Source: Brevundimonas lenta
GTDB lineage: Bacteria; Pseudomonadota; Alphaproteobacteria; Caulobacterales; Caulobacteraceae
DNA length: 64,000 bases
Direction: 5' to 3'
NCBI RefSeq assembly: GCF_014196335.1
Contig: NZ_JACIDM010000001.1
Location: forward strand, 1 to 64,000
The notes beneath the pieces were generated by a model. The model did not search any database. It was not told where the DNA came from and saw nothing but the letters and a program-made list of their open reading frames with translations. Below, in pieces: positions 47,521 through 55,716 of this stretch (the stretch's first letter is position 1; every line of letters begins with the position of its first letter). Both the position numbers and the translations under genes were made by a program.

Positions 47521-48309
47521 ATGTCCCGGACCATCATGCTGATCCACGGCGCCTGGCTGAACGCGGCCAGCTGGGAGGCCTGGAAGGCCCGCTACGAGGC
47601 GAAGGGCTTCACCGTCGTCGCCCCCGACTGGCCCTATGACGACCGCCCGCCCGCCGAACTGCGCGCCTCGCCGGATCCCAGGCTGGCGAAGGTCGGCCAG
47701 GTCGCCATCTTCGACCATTACGACCGCATCATCCGCGCCATGCCGCAGGAGCCGATCCTGATCGGCCACTCGCTGGGCGGCGTCATCGTCCAGCATCTGC
47801 TCGACCGCGGCCTCGGCGTGGCCGGCGTGGCCATCGATCCCGCCCCGACGCCGGGCGTGCCGCTGGGGCCGCACGCCATCGCCTCCGCCCTGCCGGTCTT
47901 CTCCGACGTCTTCAGCGGTTCGAAATCCAAGGTGATGACGCGCAAATTCTTCGGCGAGCGCTTCGCCCAGACCGCCCCGCGCGACCAGGTCGACGCCCTC
48001 TACGACCGCTACATCGTCCCGACCCCCGGCAAGGTCTACTGGGACGGCGTCACCGGCGCCTCGGGCCACATCACCTGGGATAACCCACGCCGCGCCCCCC
48101 TGCTGCTCATCGGCGGCGAGCTCGACCTGATCGCCGACGCCTCCATGACGCGCGGCATCTACAACAAACAGAAACAGGCCCCGTCGCGCACCGACCTCAA
48201 AATCTTCGAGGGCCGCTCGCACTGGACCTGCATGGACGCCGGCTGGGAGACCGTCGCCGACTATGCCCTCGACTGGGCGGTCGAGAACCAGCGCGCGCCG
48301 GTCGGCTGA
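47521..48309 (+). CDS. Cytosolic alpha/beta-hydrolase
   Basis: A 262-residue hydrolase with a short N-terminus (MSRTIMLIHGAWLNAASWE, oxyanion hole region), the nucleophile elbow GHSLGG near residue 84, and a catalytic His in EGRSHWTCMD near the C-terminus. Substrate unknown. A GGAGG site precedes the ATG. It converges with the fasciclin lipoprotein with one base between stops. Confidence 0.88.
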   Translation: MSRTIMLIHGAWLNAASWEAWKARYEAKGFTVVAPDWPYDDRPPAELRASPDPRLAKVGQVAIFDHYDRIIRAMPQEPILIGHSLGGVIVQHLLDRGLGVAGVAIDPAPTPGVPLGPHAIASALPVFSDVFSGSKSKVMTRKFFGERFAQTAPRDQVDALYDRYIVPTPGKVYWDGVTGASGHITWDNPRRAPLLLIGGELDLIADASMTRGIYNKQKQAPSRTDLKIFEGRSHWTCMDAGWETVADYALDWAVENQRAPVG

Positions 48310-48310
48310 C

Positions 48311-48871
48311 TCAGGTCGCTGGCGCGGCGGGCTTCAGCAGTACGCCGTCCAGCGGTTGCAGCACGCCGTTGCTGGCCAGCTCTTCATCGCCGGTCAGCCG
48401 GGCGGTCGCGCCGTCCGGCCCGGTCACGACGATGGTCTCACCATCGCGGGTGAAGGTCAGCATCCCGTCCGCCATGGTGCGCATTTTCGCGCCGCCGGCG
48501 CCCGCGCGGTCGATCGCCGCGCGGATGTCCTGCCGCGTCAGCGCGCCGGGCACGATGTGCGCCCGCAACAACGCCGCCGCCTCCGCCTTCGCCGCCTCAC
48601 CTGTCAGGTCGCCGCCGGCCGTGAAGGCGGCGTTCGTCGGCGCGAACACCGTATAGGGGCCGACGCCTTCCAGCACCGACGCCAGGCCCGAGTTGGTCGT
48701 CACGCTCTCCAGCGTGTCGAGGTCGCCCTCGCCCTTCAGGGCCACAGCCAGGTTTTCCGACGACGGCCGCGCCGCCTCCGCCCCGGCCGTCTTGCCGTCG
48801 TCCCCGCCGCTGCACGCAACCAGCGTCAGGGCGGCCACGGGCGCGAGCGCCCGGCGCATGATGGATCGCAT
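48311..48871 (-). CDS. Fasciclin (FAS1) domain lipoprotein
   Basis: A 186-residue exported protein. The lipobox Cys near residue 20 is in LVACSGGDD. The mature part is one FAS1 domain with GPYTVFAPTNAAF, LRAHIVPGALTRQDI and the closing NGVLQPLDGVLLKP. FAS1 domains bind surfaces or proteins. The ATG at 48871 or one four codons in (48859) could start. It precedes no other gene but shares strand and proximity with the RGHD-rich secreted gene at 48889. Confidence 0.88.
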   Translation of the reverse strand: MRSIMRRALAPVAALTLVACSGGDDGKTAGAEAARPSSENLAVALKGEGDLDTLESVTTNSGLASVLEGVGPYTVFAPTNAAFTAGGDLTGEAAKAEAAALLRAHIVPGALTRQDIRAAIDRAGAGGAKMRTMADGMLTFTRDGETIVVTGPDGATARLTGDEELASNGVLQPLDGVLLKPAAPAT

Positions 48872-48888
48872 CTCGATTCTCCGGTGGC

Positions 48889-49842
48889 TCAGGTCAGCAG
48901 CTGGATGGCGGTCTGGATCAGCCGCGTGGTCGGATCGACCTGGTACACATAGCCGTCATTGTAGCGGTACCAGCGGTCCGGCCCGTCGGCGTACTGGTTC
49001 CGGTAGGCATAGGGCACGTTGTAGACGTCGTACCCGGTCGGCATCGCCTGACCGACGTTCCACTGCTGGCCGGTCAGCAGGGCCGCAACCTGGCCGATGG
49101 CCTGGGTCTTCGGATCCAGGCCGTACAGGACACCGTCCGCATAGCGGTAATCGTAGCGGTCGTTCAGCCGGTAATAGTCGACATAGTACCGGGGCGCAGG
49201 CTGGTAGGCGTACTGCGCCGGCCACGCGTTGCCCAGGCCCAGCGCGCCGCCCAGAACCGGCAGATAGCCCAGCAGAGAGCCCTGCTGGTTCATCCTGTAC
49301 AGATAGCCGTCGTCGTAGCGATAGACGTAGCCGTCGTCCCGACGGTCCCACAGATAGTCGTAGCGGGCCCGCGCGATCCGTTTCGCCTGCCCCGGAGGCA
49401 GGCAGCCATTGTGCTTGCGGGCAAGGCCAGGCGGGCACCCGGCGATCAGCCCGCGGTCGGGCTCGCGTCGCAGCACCAGCACAGGTCCACGGTCGTCCAC
49501 GACCACGCGGCGCCGGTCCACGTCGCCAGTGATGGCGCGCACCTCGCGCTCGACCTGGCGCTCGATATCCGGGCCGCGCGCATGCTGGCGTCCGCCGCCA
49601 TGGTCGTCACGCCCCGGGCCGCGATCCTGCCCGCGACCGTTTCCGCGATCGCCGCCTCCCCGGTCGTCGTGACCCCGGCCACGATCATCCGGCCCGCGGT
49701 TGTCATGGCCGTCATGGCCGCGTCCCTTGCCGCGGTCCTCGCCGTGATTGTCGTGTCCCCGCCCGTTATTCTGGGCCGAAGCGATCCCGGGCGCCGCGAG
49801 CGCCAGGGCCAATACGCCGGCCAGACAGATGGTCGTTTTCAT
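48889..49842 (-). CDS. Secreted Arg/Gly/His/Asp-rich protein with YxYxYDDG repeats
   Basis: A 317-residue protein. The signal peptide is MKTTICLAGVLALALAAPGIASAQ. Residues 25-90 are HD/RG-rich (RGHDNHG, RGRGHDDRG). A central Cys pair occurs in AGCPPGLARKHNGCLPPGQ. The C-terminal half has four imperfect repeats (GYVYRYDDGYLYRM, YDYRYADGVLYGL, WYRYNDGYVYQVD). The Cys and CPPG motif plus the HD-rich segment recall RcnB-like periplasmic proteins, but that assignment is tentative. Confidence 0.75.
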   Translation of the reverse strand: MKTTICLAGVLALALAAPGIASAQNNGRGHDNHGEDRGKGRGHDGHDNRGPDDRGRGHDDRGGGDRGNGRGQDRGPGRDDHGGGRQHARGPDIERQVEREVRAITGDVDRRRVVVDDRGPVLVLRREPDRGLIAGCPPGLARKHNGCLPPGQAKRIARARYDYLWDRRDDGYVYRYDDGYLYRMNQQGSLLGYLPVLGGALGLGNAWPAQYAYQPAPRYYVDYYRLNDRYDYRYADGVLYGLDPKTQAIGQVAALLTGQQWNVGQAMPTGYDVYNVPYAYRNQYADGPDRWYRYNDGYVYQVDPTTRLIQTAIQLLT

Positions 49843-49910
49843 CGGAACTCTCCTGATGGGAGGTCCGAACGCCCGTTTTTCCTGGCGGTTCCGGTTTGAC
49901 CTTCGACGTC

Positions 49911-51599
49911 TCAGGGCGTCGCGCGGGCGAAACCACGCTCTGCGAGCCAGGTCGAAATGGTCGCCAGCGCCAGCGGCGCCATGGTCTCTTCGATCTCGTA
50001 ATATTCGCCGATCGCGCCCGTCCGGGCGGTCTGCATCAGGTGGTTGAGGTCGGGCAGCTCCAGCACCGTGGCGTCGGGGTTGCCGGCCAGGGCCGCGCGC
50101 AGCCCGGGCAGGTTCTGCGGGGCCGGAACCTGGGTGTCCTTCGATCCGACGATCGCCAGCACGGGCGCCGAAACCTGCGCCAGCCAGGCGGCCGGATCGA
50201 CCTTGAGGATGCGCTGCATGTCGGGACGGGTCGCAAACGCGGCCTCGCCCTGCGCCGTCTCTCGCGGCAAGCCGACCGAGACCAGGAAGATTTCGACCTC
50301 GGCCGCGCCCGCCTCCGGCGTCTCCGCCGCCCGGACGATGTCATAGACGGCCCGGCGCAGGGCGCTCTGCTGCTCGATCATGGCCTCCGGCAGACCGCGC
50401 GCCCGGGACGTCTCCTCGCCCTGTTTCAGCAGCAGGTCGTAGACCGGCACGCCGGGACCGGCGACCTGCACCACGAACGCCGCATCCGCCCGCTCGGCCG
50501 CGACCATGGAGGCGACGATCCCACCTTCGGAATGGCCGATCAGGCCGATCTTGCCGACGTCCGGCCGCGCCTGCAGGACGTCCATGCTCGCCTCGACGTC
50601 GTCGGCGAAGTCCGGAAGCATGGAGGTTCTGAACACCCCCGTGGAGGCGCCGACGCCCCGATCGTCGCAGCGCAGCGCACCGACGCCGTTCCGCGCCAGG
50701 TGATCGGCCAGCACCAGGAAGGGCCTGTGCCCGACCATCTCCTCATCCCGGTCCTGCGCAGCCGTTCCGCTCAGCAGGATGGCGACGGCGTGCGATCCCG
50801 GGCCCTGCGGCAGGGTCAGGGTACAGCCCAGGCGCACGTCGGCGGCGGCGTTGGCGATTGAAATCTCCTCGGTCCGGTAGGGCCATGGCGCCGTCGGCGT
50901 CTGCGGCCTGCGCGGCTCGCCGTCGTCATTGCGGACCAGCTCCAGCGGAGCCCCGCTTCCCGGCGCGCCGAACGTCCCCTTCAGGGTTCCGGCGGCGGGA
51001 TCCAGCGCGCCCTGGAAGCCCAGGCCCGCGGCGGGCGCGGTGAAGGCGACGGCGTCGCCCTGTCGCGTCAGAGGGTTCACCGGAATGCCGATCTCCACCA
51101 GGTGGGGCAGGTCCAGCAGCGCCCAGGTGCCATGCTCGTCTGTGTCGACGCGGAGGATGACCCGCGTCTGCACCCCGCCCTGGCTCATCACGCCCTCCCA
51201 GCGGCCATCCAGGCCGTCGACGACCGGCAGGCCGAGGAAGCCCGCCGTCCAGGCCATGTCGATTCCGCTGTTGGGGGTCTGGAACCGCCCGACCCAGGCG
51301 CCGGCGGCCTCGTCCCAGCGCCCCTCGAACCGCCGCGTGCCGCCGCGGTACGAGAACGCCAGCACCCCGTCCTGAAGGGTCACCTGGTCCAGCGGAAAGT
51401 CCCGGATCCCGTTGTCGGGCAGGTCGATGTCGCCGACGAAGGCGCCCGACGCCGTCTGCTCGATATGGATCGCCGCGCGGGTTCCCCGGGCGCTGATCAC
51501 CCCCTGCCAGTCGCCGGCCGGCGACGCCGGATCGGCCAGGGCGGCGGAGGCGGCGAGCAGCGCAAGGGCGCAGGCCGCAAAGGCGATGATCGGCTTCAT
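49911..51599 (-). CDS. Secreted alpha/beta-hydrolase with beta-rich N-terminal domain
   Basis: A 562-residue exported protein. The signal peptide is MKPIIAFAACALALLAASAALA. Residues 25-240 are beta-rich and repeat the pattern GDWQGVISARGTRAAIHI and GRWEGVMSQGGVQTRVIL twice, so two copies of one module. The hydrolase domain has GHSEGG as nucleophile elbow (near residue 365) and DHLARNGVGALRCDDRGVG. The family is found with xenobiotic or peptide-ester hydrolases. It is divergent from the SdpR-like gene over a palindromic operator. Confidence 0.9.
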   Translation of the reverse strand: MKPIIAFAACALALLAASAALADPASPAGDWQGVISARGTRAAIHIEQTASGAFVGDIDLPDNGIRDFPLDQVTLQDGVLAFSYRGGTRRFEGRWDEAAGAWVGRFQTPNSGIDMAWTAGFLGLPVVDGLDGRWEGVMSQGGVQTRVILRVDTDEHGTWALLDLPHLVEIGIPVNPLTRQGDAVAFTAPAAGLGFQGALDPAAGTLKGTFGAPGSGAPLELVRNDDGEPRRPQTPTAPWPYRTEEISIANAAADVRLGCTLTLPQGPGSHAVAILLSGTAAQDRDEEMVGHRPFLVLADHLARNGVGALRCDDRGVGASTGVFRTSMLPDFADDVEASMDVLQARPDVGKIGLIGHSEGGIVASMVAAERADAAFVVQVAGPGVPVYDLLLKQGEETSRARGLPEAMIEQQSALRRAVYDIVRAAETPEAGAAEVEIFLVSVGLPRETAQGEAAFATRPDMQRILKVDPAAWLAQVSAPVLAIVGSKDTQVPAPQNLPGLRAALAGNPDATVLELPDLNHLMQTARTGAIGEYYEIEETMAPLALATISTWLAERGFARATP

Positions 51600-51628
51600 T
51601 TCAGGGGCCCCGGACTTGATTTCATTTC

Positions 51629-51646
51629 GATGATTAGCTAATCATC
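51629..51646. promoter_or_regulatory. Perfect 18-bp palindromic operator between hydrolase and sdpR-like genes
   Basis: GATGATTAG followed directly by its exact complement CTAATCATC, six bases before the ArsR-type ATG and 30 bases upstream of the hydrolase start. It is markedly AT-rich for this genome. The position overlaps both translation starts, so binding by the ArsR-family protein could repress both directions. Confidence 0.6.
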
Positions 51647-51651
51647 ACATT

Positions 51652-51948
51652 ATGAGCCAGGTTTTCAAGGCCCTTTCTGATCCCACCCGCCGCCGCGTGC
51701 TGCAGCTGCTGCAGGACGGCCCCATGAGCGCGGGCGAGCTCAGCGACCATTTCGACGTCTCGAAACCGACCATGTCGGCGCATTTCGCGGTGCTGAAGGA
51801 GGCCGACCTCGTCCACGCCGAGAAGGCCGGCAAGTCCGTCATCTATCACCTGAAGCTTTCGGTGCTCGAGGAAGCACTGCTGGGCTTCGTCCATTCGTTC
51901 GGCCTCGGCGCAGAGGCGCCGCAGCCCAAAAAGGAGACTGCGCGATGA
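51652..51948 (+). CDS. SdpR-like ArsR family autorepressor
   Basis: A 98-residue winged-helix protein starting FKALSDPTRRRVLQLLQDGPMSAGELSDHF, with SKPTMSAHFAVLKEADLV as the recognition helix region. It matches the SdpR group, which represses its own operon unless tethered to the membrane partner. The next gene overlaps by four bases (ATGA) and encodes an SdpI-like membrane protein. Confidence 0.9.
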   Translation: MSQVFKALSDPTRRRVLQLLQDGPMSAGELSDHFDVSKPTMSAHFAVLKEADLVHAEKAGKSVIYHLKLSVLEEALLGFVHSFGLGAEAPQPKKETAR

Positions 51949-52319
51949 AGAAGGAACTGATCCAGGACATCGCCTCGGGCGTGGGCATTCTCGTCCTGGC
52001 CCTGGGCGCCAGCCTCGCGCGCCAGCAGGGCTATATCGACGAGGACGCCACCATCCGCATCGTGCTGTGCGCCATCGGCCTGCAGATCGCCTGGTTCGGC
52101 AACCGCATGCCCAAGCGCATCGCGCCCAGCAACGCGGCCCGCAAGGTCACGCGCGTCGGCGGCTGGTCGCTGGCGCTGAGCGGCCTCGTCTACGCAAGCT
52201 TCTGGGTCTTCGCCCCGATCCCGGTCGCCGTCGTCGGCGGCTGCGCCGCGGTCATCCTGGGGATCGCCGTCACGGTCTTCTACTGCCTGTCGCTGCGGTC
52301 GAAGGCGAACGCCGCCTGA
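51945..52319 (+). CDS. Small SdpI-like membrane protein
   Basis: A 124-residue protein with three to four hydrophobic helices. The segment GNRMPKRIAPSNAARKVTRVGGW resembles the SdpI core (GNxLPK ... W..THR.GG). The usual 200-residue SdpI is longer, so this is a short variant. Immunity or signal-tether function by analogy with Bacillus SdpI is inference. Confidence 0.7.
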   Translation: MKKELIQDIASGVGILVLALGASLARQQGYIDEDATIRIVLCAIGLQIAWFGNRMPKRIAPSNAARKVTRVGGWSLALSGLVYASFWVFAPIPVAVVGGCAAVILGIAVTVFYCLSLRSKANAA

Positions 52320-52392
52320 TGGGCGACACCCGGACGCGAGTCGGTGGCTGGCCCGAATGGGTCAGCTAACCGTCTGGATTGTCAGAAGGAAA

Positions 52393-52467
<75 letters not shown>

Positions 52468-52512
52468 GCCTTAACGGCCCTGGAGACAAGCCCCGGGGCG
52501 GGAAGGCGCGGT

Positions 52513-52541
52513 CTATAACCCGCAGTCCTCGCGGACCGCAA
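52513..52541 (-). promoter_or_regulatory. Promoter of tRNA-Val
   Basis: On the minus strand, TTGCGG at 52541-52536, a 17-base spacer and TTATAG at 52518-52513, followed by the tRNA about 45 bases later. Confidence 0.55.
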
Positions 52542-52552
52542 GGGGCTTTTGA

Positions 52553-52909
52553 TCAAGCCGCGACCATCCGTTCCACTTCACCCACCAGGTCGCGCAGATG
52601 AACCGGCTTGGACAGCACCTTGGCCTGCGGGCTGGCCTGGGCCGCCGACAGGGCGACGGCGGCGAAACCGGTGATGAACATGATGCGAATGCCCGGCTGA
52701 CGGGCGGCGGCGACGCGCGCCACCTCGATCCCGTCGGCGCCCGGCATGACGATGTCGGTCAGCAGCAGATCCCACGGACCCTGGTCCAGCGCGTCGATGG
52801 CGTCGTCGCCGTTTTCGCAATCCACCACCGAGTGTCCGGCCCGCTCCAGCGCGCGCGTCAGGAAGCCCCGCAGCGAATTATCGTCCTCGGCCAGAAGAAT
52901 ACGCGCCAT
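52553..52909 (-). CDS. cpdR: Single-domain response regulator CpdR
   Basis: A 118-residue receiver without output domain. It has the acidic pair EDD near residues 8-10, phospho-Asp52 in LLTDIVMPG, Thr in ITGFAAV and Lys in SKPVHLRDLV. The chain ends in Ala-Ala, which in Caulobacter CpdR is required for its own degradation by ClpXP. CpdR controls polar localisation of ClpXP and turnover of cell-cycle regulators such as CtrA. Its length and ending match the Caulobacter protein closely. Confidence 0.93.
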   Translation of the reverse strand: MARILLAEDDNSLRGFLTRALERAGHSVVDCENGDDAIDALDQGPWDLLLTDIVMPGADGIEVARVAAARQPGIRIMFITGFAAVALSAAQASPQAKVLSKPVHLRDLVGEVERMVAA

Positions 52910-53016
52910 GTCAGTGAGTTCGCCCCGAGATCAACGTTCGCCCAAACGTTACGCCCCTACTGGTAAATCCGCCATGAAAATCCCCCCACGGGAGTCTGCG
53001 TAATCGTGGACGGGCT

Positions 53017-53904
53017 GTGGACGCTCTCGCGAAACGCGCTATGGCGAAGGTGATGACGCAGCCGCTGGACATCGCCGGGGCGGAACACGACCAGGGCGTC
53101 TTCGTCCTGGCCCGCCCGGATGCGCCCGGCCGCTTCATCTTCGCCTCGCCTCATTCGGGCGCGGACTACCCCGCCGATCTGGGCGCAGCAGCCGACCTGT
53201 CCGAAAACAGCCTGCGCAGCGCCGAGGACGCCCTCGTCGACCAGCTCATCGCGCCGGGACGCGGTCACGGCGCAGTCCTGATGCTGGCCCGGCTCGGCCG
53301 CGCCTATGTCGACCTCAACCGTGACCCGGCCGATTTCGACCCCGCCCTGATCGAGGGTCTGGACGGGATCGGCTCCGCCCGCGCCGCCGCGGGCTACGGC
53401 GTCCTGCCCCGCCTCGCCGGCGACGGCAGCCCCCTCTACGCCCGCCGTCTGACGCTGCAGGAGGCCCGCGCCCGCGTCGCCCGCGCCCATGCGCCGTGGC
53501 ACGCGGCCCTGTCGGCCGAGATGCACGCCGCCCGCGACCGCTTCGGCGAGGCGGTGCTGGTCGACTGGCATTCGATGCCGGCGCGCGCCACCCAGTCGCC
53601 GGGCGGGCCGCGCGGCCCCGACGTGGTGCTGGGCGATCGCCACGGCTCGTCCTGCGATCCGGAGCTGACCCGGCGTCTGCGGCGCGGCTTCGAGGCCCTG
53701 GGCTGGCGCGTGGCGCTGAACCATCCCTACGCCGGCGGCTGGACCACCCAGACCTGGGGCCGGCCCGAAGAGGGCTTCCACGCCGTCCAGATCGAGCTGA
53801 ACCGGGCTCTCTATTTCGACGAGGCCGCCCGCCTGCCGGGGCCCGGCTGGGCGCGGGCGCAAAAGGGCGTGGCGCGGGTCATCGCCGACCTGCTGGCCGA
53901 CTGA
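53017..53904 (+). CDS. N-formylglutamate amidohydrolase family protein
   Basis: A 295-residue protein of the FGase family. The N-terminal SPHSGADYPAD is a metal site with His. LGRAYVDLNRDPADFDP follows, then VLVDWHSMPARA near residue 185, and VALNHPYAGGWTTQTWG as C-terminal hallmark. Members cleave formyl or succinyl groups from amino acids (HutG, or peptidoglycan-related relatives). GTG at 53017 gives this length; ATG at 53041 is an alternative, and neither has a good ribosome site. Confidence 0.88.
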   Translation: MDALAKRAMAKVMTQPLDIAGAEHDQGVFVLARPDAPGRFIFASPHSGADYPADLGAAADLSENSLRSAEDALVDQLIAPGRGHGAVLMLARLGRAYVDLNRDPADFDPALIEGLDGIGSARAAAGYGVLPRLAGDGSPLYARRLTLQEARARVARAHAPWHAALSAEMHAARDRFGEAVLVDWHSMPARATQSPGGPRGPDVVLGDRHGSSCDPELTRRLRRGFEALGWRVALNHPYAGGWTTQTWGRPEEGFHAVQIELNRALYFDEAARLPGPGWARAQKGVARVIADLLAD

Positions 53905-53916
53905 CCCTCCGGGCAT

Positions 53917-53943
53917 AAAAAAAGCCGCGCCCGAAGGCGCGGC
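53917..53943 (-). terminator. Rho-independent terminator of the candidate small RNA
   Basis: The perfect 8-bp stem GCCGCGCC / GGCGCGGC has a four-base loop. On the minus strand it is followed by a U7 tract (A7 at 53917-53923). On the plus strand it lies just after the FGase stop but lacks a U-tract. Confidence 0.85.
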
Positions 53944-53998
53944 ATTGAAGTCTTTAGGGAGGAAACGCCCAGGAAGGGCATGACGCCTCGCGGCGTCG
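53917..53998 (-). ncRNA. Candidate small RNA with CCUCCC and UUCCU motifs
   Basis: On the minus strand, a promoter TTGACG (54033-54028), 17-base spacer and TAGCTT (54010-54005) precedes an interval of about 80 bases. The interval has a hairpin GACGCC-GCGA-GGCGTC (53982-53997) and a second hairpin GCCC-TTCCT-GGGC (53967-53979). Unpaired CCTCCC at 53957-53962 and a strong terminator follow. Loops with anti-Shine-Dalgarno pyrimidine motifs are known in alphaproteobacterial sRNAs with CUCCUCCC loops. No expression evidence. Alternatively the plus-strand GGGAGGAAACG is a leader element. Confidence 0.42.
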
Positions 53999-54004
53999 AA
54001 AATG

Positions 54005-54033
54005 AAGCTAGTGTGCAGCGCACAAATCGTCAA
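54005..54033 (-). promoter_or_regulatory. Promoter of the candidate small RNA
   Basis: On the minus strand, TTGACG, 17-base spacer, TAGCTT. It stands in the gap 53905-54168 between two convergently arranged genes, where no protein gene needs a promoter in this direction. Confidence 0.45.
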
Positions 54034-54168
54034 GAAGCCATTTCGCACCTGCGGTCACGCAGTGTAACGGCACACTTCTGTCACAACCTGGTCTCGTAAC
54101 CGTTTTCAGCGGAAAGTTTCACCGGCATCGGCCCGCGAGTGCGAACAAGCGTGACCTTGACTCGGGTC

Positions 54169-54852
54169 TCAGGGCTCCAGAAGCCGCCGCGCGCTGCGGA
54201 TCGCCCGCGCCGCCGGCGACGCCGCCTGACGCCACACCAGCAGGCAGAAGGCCGCACCCACGCCCAGCGCCAGCCACAGCGGGCCGAACAGCCAGGCCGC
54301 CGCCGCCAGGGCGAAATAATAGCCCCGCACGCCCTGGCTGAAGGTGCTCAGCGCCGGGTTCAGCAGATTGGTCGCCGCCTCGCCCAGCGCCACCCGGTCG
54401 GCCTCGGTGTGGATTTCGGGGGCCGCCCCGATCAGGGCCAGGGTGTAGTTCATCTGGCGCAGCGCCCAGATGAAATCCAGCAGGCCGCGCACCAGGCAGA
54501 TCAGCACCAGCGCCAGCTTGGCCTCCAGCAACCGCGTCGGCACCGCCTCGGCCCCGACCGACGCGAACCCCGCCAGCGCCGACGGCCCGCCGAACAGAAT
54601 CCCCGCCACCGCCGCGATCAGCAGCAGGTTGGTCGAGGCGAAGAAGCTCGCGGAATTGATCGAATGGCCCATTAGCTGGCTGTCGACCAGGCGGATTTCG
54701 CGATGGGTCATCGCCGTCATCCACACCCGCCGCACGATCATCATATCGTCGTTCAGCGTGCCGCTGCGGTGCGCCAGCAGGTTCAGCAGCGGGCCGTAGC
54801 CCAGCCAGCAGAAGAAGAAGAGGGCCAGGGCCGCATAGTCGAAACTGGTCAT
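54169..54852 (-). CDS. DUF599 family membrane protein
   Basis: A 227-residue protein with four hydrophobic segments and the DUF599 features FCWLGYGPLL, NDDMMIVRRVWMTAMTHREIRLVDSQLMGH and GVRGYYFALAAAAWLFGP. Family function unknown; it is widespread in proteobacteria. AGGAG precedes the ATG. Confidence 0.87.
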   Translation of the reverse strand: MTSFDYAALALFFFCWLGYGPLLNLLAHRSGTLNDDMMIVRRVWMTAMTHREIRLVDSQLMGHSINSASFFASTNLLLIAAVAGILFGGPSALAGFASVGAEAVPTRLLEAKLALVLICLVRGLLDFIWALRQMNYTLALIGAAPEIHTEADRVALGEAATNLLNPALSTFSQGVRGYYFALAAAAWLFGPLWLALGVGAAFCLLVWRQAASPAARAIRSARRLLEP

Positions 54853-55054
54853 CGCCGCTCCTTGCCTCGAATGCGCACACTCGCCTGCGTCGCCGCCGGG
54901 CTCAAGCGATCTCGACGGAAAGTCCGCCCCTCGCGGCGCCCGTCCGTCCGCCGTGCGTTAACCCCTGGGGCCTTATCCCGCCTTGCTTCGGGCGCCGTGG
55001 GCGCTTATCACGCGCGCCTCCCCGTTTCGCAGTTGCAACATAGACGAGTCCGTC

Positions 55055-55618
55055 ATGAACCTCGACGCCATCCCCGTCGGCCCGAACCCGCCCTGGGACG
55101 TCAACGTCGTCATCGAAATCCCGCAGGGCGGCCTGCCGGTGAAGTACGAAATGGACAAGGAGTCGGGCGCGCTGTTCGTCGACCGCTTCCTGCACACCGC
55201 CATGTACTACCCGGGCAACTACGGCTTCATCCCGCACACCCTGTCGGACGACGGCGATCCCTGCGACGTGATCGTGCTGAACCCGACCCCGGTCGTGCCG
55301 GGCTGCGTCATCCGCTCGCGCCCGATCGGCGTGCTGAAGATGGAAGACGAAGCCGGCGGCGACGAGAAGATCCTCGCCGTCCCGGTCGACAAGCTGAACC
55401 CCTACTACACCGACATCGCCAGCTACCGGCAGCTGCCGGCCATCCTGGTCGAGCAGATCGAGCACTTCTTCACCCGCTACAAGGATCTGGAGAAGAACAA
55501 GTCGGTCACCGTGAAGGGCTGGGGCGACGCCGGCGAAGCCGCCGAGCTGATCGCCGCGGGCGTCCGCGCCCACCAGGAAAAGCTCAAGGCCTCCGGCAAG
55601 GCCGCCAACGCGGCCTGA
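55055..55618 (+). CDS. ppa: Inorganic pyrophosphatase
   Basis: A 187-residue soluble family I pyrophosphatase. The metal-binding signature DGDPCDV is near residue 65. [13 protein letters not shown] lies before it, and KLNPYYTDI with the acid [10 protein letters not shown] follows. It hydrolyses PPi and drives biosynthesis. The start at 55055 ([14 protein letters not shown]) is the family N-terminus; the upstream extension is rejected. A strong terminator follows. Confidence 0.95.
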   Translation: MNLDAIPVGPNPPWDVNVVIEIPQGGLPVKYEMDKESGALFVDRFLHTAMYYPGNYGFIPHTLSDDGDPCDVIVLNPTPVVPGCVIRSRPIGVLKMEDEAGGDEKILAVPVDKLNPYYTDIASYRQLPAILVEQIEHFFTRYKDLEKNKSVTVKGWGDAGEAAELIAAGVRAHQEKLKASGKAANAA

Positions 55619-55642
55619 TGCTTCGGCACAGCTGAAAATCAG

Positions 55643-55672
55643 AGGCCCCGACGGTTACGTCGGGGCCTTTTT
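55643..55672 (+). terminator. Terminator of ppa
   Basis: The stem AGGCCCCGAC / GTCGGGGCCT has a short loop and is followed by TTTTT, 24 bases after the stop. Confidence 0.9.
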
Positions 55673-55716
55673 CGTTCCGGCTGGCCCCGGCCCGGCGCGC
55701 ACGCTATCTCCCTGCC

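Noticed and set aside
53940..54110. Small plus-strand frame beginning MTPRGVENEAS after GGGAGGAAACG
   Set aside because: No resemblance to any protein, and it is antisense to the better-supported small RNA. The ribosome-like motif alone is not enough.
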